Shown in pieces: positions 56,592 to 64,000 of a DNA stretch of 64,000 nucleotides. Each line of letters begins with the position of its first letter. Position 1 is the stretch's first letter. Made by a program: the position numbers and the translations under genes. The stretch comes from Moniliophthora roreri. Its lineage: Eukaryota > Basidiomycota > Agaricomycetes > Agaricales > Marasmiaceae. The stretch covers positions 930,001 to 994,000 of the forward strand of contig LATX02000001.1 of the NCBI GenBank assembly GCA_001466705.2, given 5' to 3'. The notes under the pieces are model-generated. The model was not told the DNA's origin. It worked only from the letters and a program-made list of their open reading frames with translations, and searched no databases.

Positions 56592-58723
56592 CTATCGCAG
56601 TTTTGATCTAAAATAACGAGCCGTTTGAAAAGTGCGTTTAATGTCGTCTGCTAACAGAAAGCCAAAATGTTCACCATTTGCCATAGTTGCGTGGAAATCT
56701 TCAAACCGTTGTACCAACGATTGATCATCAGTGGCATACTGTATGTGGATTAGTTCTCTGCCATACAAACCTCGGTTGGTTATCACAAACCTCTTCAATC
56801 AGTAAGGTGATATCTTCATCGTGAGCTTCCTCGAGCGGGGGCATCTACGAAGGAAATCTAGCTTCAACGTCTCTATACCCGATGCGAGACTCACAAGCGG
56901 CACCAATTCCCCTCCCGGACTTCCGATCTGCATCATCTCCACTACCCTGGACACGCTCGGTCTCTGAACTCTATCCTGTTTCCAACACAGCTCCACAACA
57001 TTCCATAGCCATTCTTCGATCTTTGGAGGCCGTGTAGGTCGTTCTCCCTTAATAACACTGAACAAAACAGCTGGCTCTCGAGATATCTCTACAAACGGTG
57101 GTTTTCTCGTATAGAGCTGCCTCCGATCGAAATCAGAATATGATGAACAGAAAAGACATGATGGACACACCTCAATACAAACACAAGCAAAAGAGTACAC
57201 ATCACCCATAAACGTCCTTTGAGAGTGTTCAAGGCCAGAATTGTCTGGCAGAAGTAGCTCTGGTGCCATCCATCGCACCGATCCAGCACGATGAGACGAA
57301 TTGACAGTCGCATCTGAGAACACTGAAAGCCCAAAGTCGGCTATACACGCATGGCAGCCCAAGTCCACGAGGATGTTGGACCCGCGGAGATCTCCATGGA
57401 CGATGTGCTGAGAGTGGAGATATGCTAGGCCTTGAGCTATCTCAAATAGTCTCAAGTCAACATCCTGACCACTATTTTCCCCAAGGTGTTTAAGAATCGT
57501 CCCGTTCGCCATCCATGGTGACACCAAACAGAAGGAACCGGGAAAATTGTCCTCGTCTACACCAAAGAACGGTAGAATAAAAGGGTGCCTCAGTGTCCGC
57601 CATAGAAGTGCTTCTCGACAAATGCTCTACGGCCGTTACAAATCAGTAGGGTCAACATTTGCACAAGGTGAAGAGGAGTGCACCCTAAATAACTTGCGTC
57701 GCTCTTGCTCAACTGTATCCTGAAACATACGTATGCGCTTGATTGCAACCTCCAGATTACCATACGTTGCACGGTAGATGTCTCCAAACGAACCACCAAA
57801 AAAAGCGTCGATGTCCTGGCGTCTAACACCCTTGATGAAGAGTGACGAAGGTAAGACGTCTTGAGCCTCGGATAGTTTGACTAGGAGACGATGGGCCTTG
57901 TGTTTGAGTTCGTCGTACTGCGGGCTGCACTTGTCCAGAACCTGTGATCAGGATGCTGCTAGTAAGAAACAATCAATTAAGAGGAGCGAGAGACGTACAT
58001 CTTGTATCAAATCGACGCAACTCTGCGCGTCTTCGCCCTCCAAGCAATGCTCCTTTGAACTCGTTCCATTCCGATCCAATGGCAGAATTTAATAATCTGG
58101 CGACAGCCTCTTCATCTTTGCGTAAAGCATCGTCCAGGCGTCGGTGTTCTGAGGAGTTCATTTTGAGTTCCACGGGTATCTACGTGCTTTGTTGAGAGCG
58201 TGTTCTAGCTGAATGGTAAACAGAAGAAAAGGACGGACTCGAAGTAAGTGGCGTCGATAGCTTTGGCTCTCTACCAGGCTGGATATAAGGTCCAGAGAAG
58301 ACATGAAACGGGAGAGATCGTCAAGAGCGTGTCTAAGGCTAAAGTACATCGAGGAACTCAACCACCCGGACGCCCGAAATATTGGCAGTGCAACACACCT
58401 GCTAAACTGACGAGATACATCTCTCAAAACACCGAGCAGATTCCGGTAGACCTGTGCAGCAAGTCTGTGAGTACCGCCATGTCCAAAGAAAGGGAAAGAA
58501 TGCAGCATACCTTGGGCGTAAAGTTATACAACGTCCCCTCATCTTTCGCTCCAGTTGCAATGCTCCCTCCCAAAGGTATGAAATTTGAATAAGGATCGAA
58601 CCTCAAGCTCCTCTTCTTCAGCCTCGTCTGAATCCACTTCTCTACTGTTTGATTTATCTCATCCTTTCCGGTGCTGTTGAACTCTCTTGCGCTGACGTTT
58701 GCTCCGCGAGCAGTGGTAGACAT
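56592..58723 (-). CDS. TKL-type protein kinase, possible frame break
   Basis: Kinase of the tyrosine-kinase-like style common in Agaricomycetes. N-terminal region MSTTARGANVSAREFNSTGK, then helical exons (VYRNLLGVLRDVSRQFSR, HALDDLSRFMSSLDLISSLV, LEGEDAQSCVDLIQDVLDK). The kinase opens FFGGSFGDIYRATYGNLEVA with IK (Lys present), SICREALLWRTLRHPFILPF, FGVDEDNFPGSFCLVSPWMA, catalytic loop HGDLRGSN, ADFGLSVFSD, SVRWMAPELLLPD. It ends after two more exons in QTARYFRSKLR. HGDLRGSN in place of HRDLKPEN is usual for this group. A one-base mismatch of frames between SEWNEFK and EHCLEGEDAQ at 58052-58053 (a CC on the plus strand) breaks the model. The start may lie upstream (see 58807-59100). Located between the two MAPKKK copies, on the same strand. 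Confidence 0.78.
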
Positions 58724-58806
58724 CGGTTCTGCCCCTTCTTTCGCCTAGAAGCGCGATAGTGGGACGTGTCCCACAGGACAAGGGTGTCGTGAGTTCAGGG
58801 TTAAAC

Positions 58807-59100
58807 ATCTTGGATGCAGTGTTCTGTAATTGACAGATTCAGCTTGTGATAAGGTTTGATTTGAACGCTGAAACCTGGCAAGGTGGGCAAAGGCCGCTTG
58901 TGCCACTGTATCCGCCAGTCGAGGTGGGAAGGAATACATTTCTCATCTTCCACTTTTCTCTGCGAAAAGAACCGAGTAGATGTATCGAAATCCTCACTTA
59001 ACAAGAAGATTTTGGGCTGAGGAATTCTGATACGAAGAGCATGGAGCGTGCAGTGGTCAGAAGCAGGCGCCGGATTGTGTACTGTTACTATATCACTCAT
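58807..59100 (-). CDS. Possible first exon of the TKL kinase gene, or small separate gene
   Basis: An open stretch from ATG at 59100 with protein-like content: MSDIVTVHNPAPASDHCTLH, RIRIPQPKIFLLSEDFDTST, RKVEDEKCIPSHLDWRIQWH and LPTLPGFSVQIKPYHKLNLS. It runs to a stop at 58801. A GT donor after CIQD (58806) and an AG acceptor before 58744 would remove 62 bases in phase 0 and join it in frame, through AKEGAEP, to the MSTTARG start of the TKL kinase. If so, the kinase has about 105 more residues. I do not recognise the domain. Confidence 0.5.
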
Positions 59101-59535
59101 GTCCAGAAACGCTTTACGCCTGTGTTTTACACCCAGTGCTTCACGACTACATTCATTCCGGAAAGTGGAGTAAGATATAGACAAGGAGAGATATGAATTT
59201 AAAGAGCGTTCTTGATTGTATTTGACAGTGGTAATTAGACATGGCTACAATTCGGTGGATGCTACTGAACATATAGAACATATGACAAAGAAAAAGAAAA
59301 CAAAAAGAAAGAAAGATGAAATGTATATCGCAGACAGGACAGGTAAAAAGTGTCAAAAGGAGAAGAGGAAAACAGCTGATAGTGGTAAGATGTGTGAGAG
59401 AAGAAAACTTAGATGCCGCAGAGATAGAGAACAAACAGAGAGCGAGGACAATACAGGATAGGTTGTTGTCAAAGGAGCGGACGTGAGAAATAGAACATGA
59501 AATGAGAGAATATAGTCAGTAAACCGGTAGTGTTC
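59101..59535. repeat. 3' flank of MAPKKK copy B, part of the duplicated segment
   Basis: 435 bases. From about 59145 on it is related to the flank of copy A (54041-54339) but longer and A/G-rich at 59280-59450. Also must hold the promoter of the TKL kinase gene. No gene seen. Confidence 0.55.
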
Positions 59536-62500
59536 CTACGTAAACCCAGTAAATTGCCAGCCATCTGGTAGTTTCAGCCAGCCATGTGTTCGTAACACGG
59601 CAGCGCTGGGACGCTCGTCAGGATTTCTATCCATCAGTCGATCCAATCAGCATCAAAAAGAAAGAAGCGACGACAATGTCCACTACTCACATTGCAAAAC
59701 ACTTCTTCCTGAAATCATCCCCAGCCTCTGACAGCACAACTCCTTCGGGGACAGGTGGTGGAACCTTTTCTTGATACAGCTATTAACCCCAAACATTCCA
59801 AAAGTCAGTGATATGCTGTATTGAATACCCAGAGGCACATATATAAACGCGAGACATACCTTGAACATGACAGCAAACATCTCATCCCCTGTCCACGGTC
59901 GAGTCCCTGCGAGCATCTCCAGAACCATACACCCTACACTCCAAATGTCCACCTTGACACTATACCGGGTCCCTTGTGGGTTTACTACTTCGGGCGCCAT
60001 CCAAAAAACGGTACCCTGCATGGCAGTTCCGGCACCAAGGTCTTCGGATCGTTTGGAAATACCAAAGTCGGAGATTTTGCAGATGCCAGATGCCTCTACG
60101 AGAATGTTGTCGGCTTTTAGGTCCTGAATGGAATTAGTTGCCCTACCCCCTGAAACATAAACCTGGAAGCAACTCACTCGATGAAGAATACTCTTTGAGT
60201 GGAGATACTCTAGCCCGCTGAGTATCTGCCCTGTAAAGGACTTTGTGTTCACCTCACTCAACTTCCCGTGCTTCAACAACACACTCCCTATCGACCCTCC
60301 AGGCACGTACTCCAAAAAGCTGTCGCGAGAAAAAAAGGTCGAGTTTAGCGCCAGTACCACAACACTCGCACTCGCACTCACATGCTCAAATTTGAAGGTG
60401 TCTCCTCGAAACCCAAATACTGCACAATATTTGGATGGTCCAAATCCTTCAACGTCTCAATCTCCAACTTTAACGCCTGCACGACTGTGATTTGCCTCGA
60501 ATCATTACGGTCTGACGGAGTCCGAGGCAGTTCGACTTGCTTCACTGCCATCATCTCTCCTGTGGTGGCATTCAAAGCGAGGAAAACTTTTCCATAGGAT
60601 CCCTTTCCAATCATTTCTCCGCGGACCCATTTGAATGTCGCTACAAGACGAGGTTAGTAGACGTCGAGGGAAAAAGAAAGCGACACTCACTAGGCCCACC
60701 AGGACTCGACTCTGGATGATCCCTTCCAGTCGTACTTGGCGGTGGCGGCGGCGGAGCATAACTATGACTTGGACTCGCTTTGACCGGGGCTTGCGCCTGC
60801 GACGGCGTCACCTCCTCCAACTTGCTCCCCCAAAGCTTTGTACTCCTCTTCCTCAATACATCCACCACCCTTCCTCCAACCGCCGACACTGGTGTGCTCG
60901 GTCCTGTTGCAGGTGGTATACTCAACGCAGCACCAATTCTAGATGTCCTATCAATCCGCTTCTTGTGCTCCTCGGCTACAATCCTAATACTCTTCTTGCC
61001 CCTTCTCACCTTCTTCTCCTTTTCCTCGGGCACGGCGATATTAGCAACACTCGGCGCACCAAAGCCCACCGCACTCGTCGGACTCGTCCCACCACTCCCA
61101 GTCCCAGCATCAATAACCGGTTTATCTAAATCATGATGCGGGAAGAAATCTTCCAATCGCTCATACATATCCTCTGGTTCCGGTCTTGTCGCCCATCCTG
61201 ATTCGGGATCTTGCTTTGTGGTGAATGTGCTCCCACGCATCCGTCCTCGATGGGGTGTCGGTGTCGTCGTTGGAGGCGACGAGTTGCCCGAAGGTAGTTG
61301 GGGGTTGATTATCGGTACAGGTGGTTGACTAGATCCACCACCACTACTCCCTGAGTTCACGTCCTTGGCGTTGGTATTGACGTTGGCGGTACTAGTCAAT
61401 GCACTACTAGTCCCCGTGGTATCAACCTTCAACGCCGGCCTGGGCTTCATAATCCACGTGCCGCCACCACCATCATCACTATCATAATCCTCGCTACTTG
61501 CTCTACTCATTCCCGACATGGCCGTTCCGTACAGCGAACCGGGCACCAACGTCCCACTTGCAGACGTAGTAGGCGTACTAGGCACAGGAGGAGGAGGAAC
61601 CACCGTACCGCTAGCCGGCGTCGTCGAACCAGGAATAGGCGGTAACGGATTTGGTCTGGGCGGGGCAATCACCGTCGCTGTATCATTAGCGTGGGTATGG
61701 GTATGATTGACATTTGTCGTAGAGCGACTCTCAAAGTACTTTTTGAACCATTCCTGTTCTTCCATCGGCAAGGTTGACGCTGTGGCCGTACTGATATTCG
61801 TACCCGCACCACTATGACTTTCATCAGACGGTGATGTTTCAGACGCCGAGGTGGTTGTACTAGACGGGCTTGCGGGAGGCTGCGTTTGTGGCGTTGGCGG
61901 TAACGGTGTAACGCCAGTTCCACTACGCAAACTGGCAGGTAGACTGGGTAGATGATGATGTGTTGGTGATAGAGCCCTCGTGGGAGATGTTGTATCACCC
62001 AATGCGCTTTGGGGTCTCTGGAACGGATCGGACGGCGACATTAAGGTATTCGACGAACTCGAAGACGTTGTAGAGTGGCCTTGTCCAGGTCCAGGTAATG
62101 GGCGTACCGTGCGCTGCGTCGACGATTCTCTCGAGTTGGAGGGATTGTATGTAGACGTTGACGAAGAGGACGATGCGGACGATACGGACGGTGGTATAGC
62201 ACCGTTAACCCTCGTATTCGACAATTGCTTCTTTGCCCCAGGTTGCAACGTGGCGGGTATCTCTCTCCCTGTGCTGCCAGCGTACGCTCTCAAATTATCA
62301 ACACTCTTTGCACCTCTCATGAACCCACTTGGACTTGCAATGCCCAAACCTGACCTTGTTGACTGCGAAGGAGGTTGCCATCCTACAGCCCAACCAGCAG
62401 GAACTCTTCTTCCACCTGGCTCTCTGGACGGACTCGTCACCCTCTCTCTATCTCCAGTTGAAGGCCCCGGAACCGGTGCACTCATTTTTGGCGGTGGTGG

Positions 62501-64000
62501 GATATTGAGCGGTCGCGAAGAAGAGTAAGGCGACTTGTACCTCGAAGGTGAGGAAAGCTGATGACGAGCCTTTGTCGCAGGTGAACGCTTCGAGCTTTCT
62601 GGTGTCTGTGGAGACGAGGCATCGTCTTTGGATAAGAGAACCCAGGATTCCCGTTCCTCGGGGTTGCTATTGTCCGACTTGTTTCTCTGCGGTGCTCTTT
62701 GTAAATCTGGTCGACTCTTGGACTGGGCCAGGACACGGGGACGGAAGATGCTGCTCGAAGATTGGGATGGAGAAAAGGTGTCTTCTTGGTGCTGCTTTTC
62801 ACGTTCGACAGCAGCGTCTGAACCGCTTCTAAAGTGACCGACGGATCTGGAGGCAGGTGGAGTGATGGAATTATCATCAAAGGTGGCTCTGTTGGGTGAA
62901 AGAGGTGGGGGAGGTGGAGGAACGGGGTGTAGATTGCCATATCGATCGACAAGGGTAGGAAGTAAAGATGGAGGAGGTGGACTACTTGGGCGTGACAACT
63001 GGGGTTGTGACGGGCGTCTGGTAGCCAAGGGAGAAGATGGTGGAGGAGCAGAGGAACCTGGAGCACCGACACAATTAAAATGGTGAGGTGGAGCACGAAT
63101 TGTCTCCCTATCCTTATCTCTATCTCTGCGTTCTGAATCTGCATCATAACCGCCGTCTGCACCACCACGTTCACTAGTTGCACTGCGGCTAGAAACGGAA
63201 CCTCTGCGACTAAGAGATTGGCGGCGTTTGGGTTGTAATGGGGGGTAGGAAGGGTATTGGTGTGATGGTGGTGGAGGTGGAGGTGGAGGGAGTACTGGCG
63301 GAGTGATACTGTTACCGATAGGTATGTTCTGTGGAGGGGGACGGTAGGCGTTTTCGTGGACGTTTGCAAAAGTGTGGGAGACCAAAAGTTTCAGACTGCC
63401 TTTGGAGTCACCAAATTTGCGACAGATTTCAAACAGACGGTCGTCTGAAAGGGCTTCACCCATTGCAAAGCCGCCTATTTCTGTCTGGTATATGGAAAAG
63501 CGGGACTGGTCTTCATCGTCAAAGATGTTTAGCTGGAAGAGTGGGTGAGTAAAAAGTGGTAATTGAAAGAGGCAAGAGTGTGGACGCACCGCAGTGAATA
63601 TTCTCTCTCTGATAAAGGCGGCATTTTGAGCGCCTGTAATTTCTACATTGGCGTAAAGAGATGAATCTGATGTGACGAGGATGAGGGTCTTTTCTGTGAT
63701 GGGAATGGTAGCTGCTGCTGGAGGACTTGGAGTTGTGGATGGGGCGGGTGGTAATGGATGAGGATGTGTAGATTCGGCTGTAGGGGACTGGGTGGGGTGG
63801 TGGTTAGAGAAACTATGGAGATAGATAGTTGGTGAACGCACTGTATTAGGTCTCTTTGGCAATTGAGGACGTTGTTTCTGTGTTATATTCAAAGGACCAG
63901 TAGGTGGAATGGGAAGGGCATTTGGCCTTGATTGATCGTAAATGGAATATGTGGGAGTAGAGTCGTGAGGGGTTGGAGGAGGCGGAGTTGATTCGTTGTC
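59536..64000 (-). CDS. BCK1: MAPKKK copy B: Bck1-type MAP kinase kinase kinase (5' end beyond the window)
   Basis: Long cell-wall-integrity type MAPKKK. Exons in the window: 63842->64000, 63590-63787, 60691-63532, 60382-60640, 60178-60319, 59860-60123, 59691-59779, 59536-59626. The N-terminal part holds a Ras-association/ubiquitin-like domain (KTLILVTSDSSLYANVEITG, FIRERIFTA, LNIFDDEDQSRFSIYQTEIG, DDRLFEICRKFGDSKGSLKL). About 900 Ser/Pro-rich residues follow, then PEDMYERLEDFFPHHDLDKP and KRIDRTSRIGAALSIPPATG. The C-terminal kinase is complete: GKGSYGKVFLALNATTGEMM with AVKQV, HRDLKADN, DFG (CKISDFGISKRSEDLG), QGTVFWMAPEVV, and ends WQFTGFT. The reading frame continues past the right edge; the start is not seen. 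The architecture (N-terminal RA-like, long linker, C-terminal STE11-class kinase) supports Bck1. Confidence 0.86.

Noticed and set aside
61980..62528. 182-residue plus-strand frame
   Set aside because: Antisense to the copy B linker; no independent support.
62482..63369. 295-residue His/Thr-rich minus-strand frame
   Set aside because: Frame-shifted shadow of the MAPKKK copy B linker.
54340..64000. Reading the whole region as one giant multi-kinase gene
   Set aside because: Each kinase has its own stop codon in good context (54340, 56592, 59536) and conserved C-terminal ends; a fused message is possible but not shown.
1..64000. tRNA genes, transposons, CRISPR arrays, biosynthetic clusters
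   Set aside because: I found no cloverleaf with A and B boxes, no terminal repeats or transposase/reverse-transcriptase motifs, no spaced direct repeats and no synthase genes. A covariance-model or repeat search could still find weak ones.

Overview
The window is nuclear DNA of a filamentous basidiomycete, most likely an Agaricomycete. The genes are dense, on both strands, and cut by many introns of about 48-60 bases with GT/AG ends and a few GC/AG ends. Several families point the same way: a CSL transcription factor, a DUF4203 membrane protein, a GT32 glycosyltransferase, a septin of the Cdc3 class and a TKL-type kinase of the basidiomycete style. Most genes had to be assembled from several short exons, so start and end coordinates below span introns. 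I saw no transposon, rRNA, tRNA or CRISPR array.

Layout. 1-4.2 kb: a U-box cyclophilin (PPIL2, cut by the left edge), a PPR protein and the short outer-membrane protein Mim2. 4.7-9.4 kb: an MFS sugar transporter and a mitochondrial-type DEAD-box helicase. 9.6-16.5 kb: a DUF4203 protein, a small unknown protein and the CSL factor. 16.8-24.5 kb: pyruvate kinase, a GT32 enzyme, ribulose-phosphate 3-epimerase, a possible small surface protein and COX13. 24.7-35.6 kb: proteasome subunit Rpn2, a 2-hydroxyacid dehydrogenase with an apparent frameshift, importin alpha, LSm5, mitochondrial bS16m, an acyl-CoA-binding/ankyrin protein and succinyl-CoA ligase alpha. 35.8-47.6 kb: an Mtr10-type importin, mitochondrial mS35, a nitrilase with a 5-base exon, an unknown protein, septin Cdc3, a DUF866/CZIB zinc protein and a rhomboid protease. 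48-54 kb: an unknown Ser/Pro-rich protein, an ankyrin-DIL protein and Rrp15.

54.0-64.0 kb is the unusual part. A Bck1-type MAPKKK gene (copy B, running off the right edge) has a second, shortened copy (copy A) about 5 kb away on the same strand, with a TKL-type kinase gene between them. Copy A keeps the kinase exons, and even their introns, almost unchanged. Its N-terminal linker has been cut and re-ordered with the frame kept, its DFG motif reads DFA, its HRDLK motif reads HRDLR, and its start codon lies only 19 bases after the stop codon of the TKL kinase.

Most of the rest is conserved housekeeping. At least eight genes are nuclear genes for mitochondrial proteins (PPR, Mim2, helicase, COX13, bS16m, Lsc1, mS35, and pyruvate-linked carbon metabolism nearby), but they are scattered on both strands and form no operon-like unit. 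Three genes (2-hydroxyacid dehydrogenase, TKL kinase, small surface protein) show single-base frame breaks that may be real or may be assembly errors.
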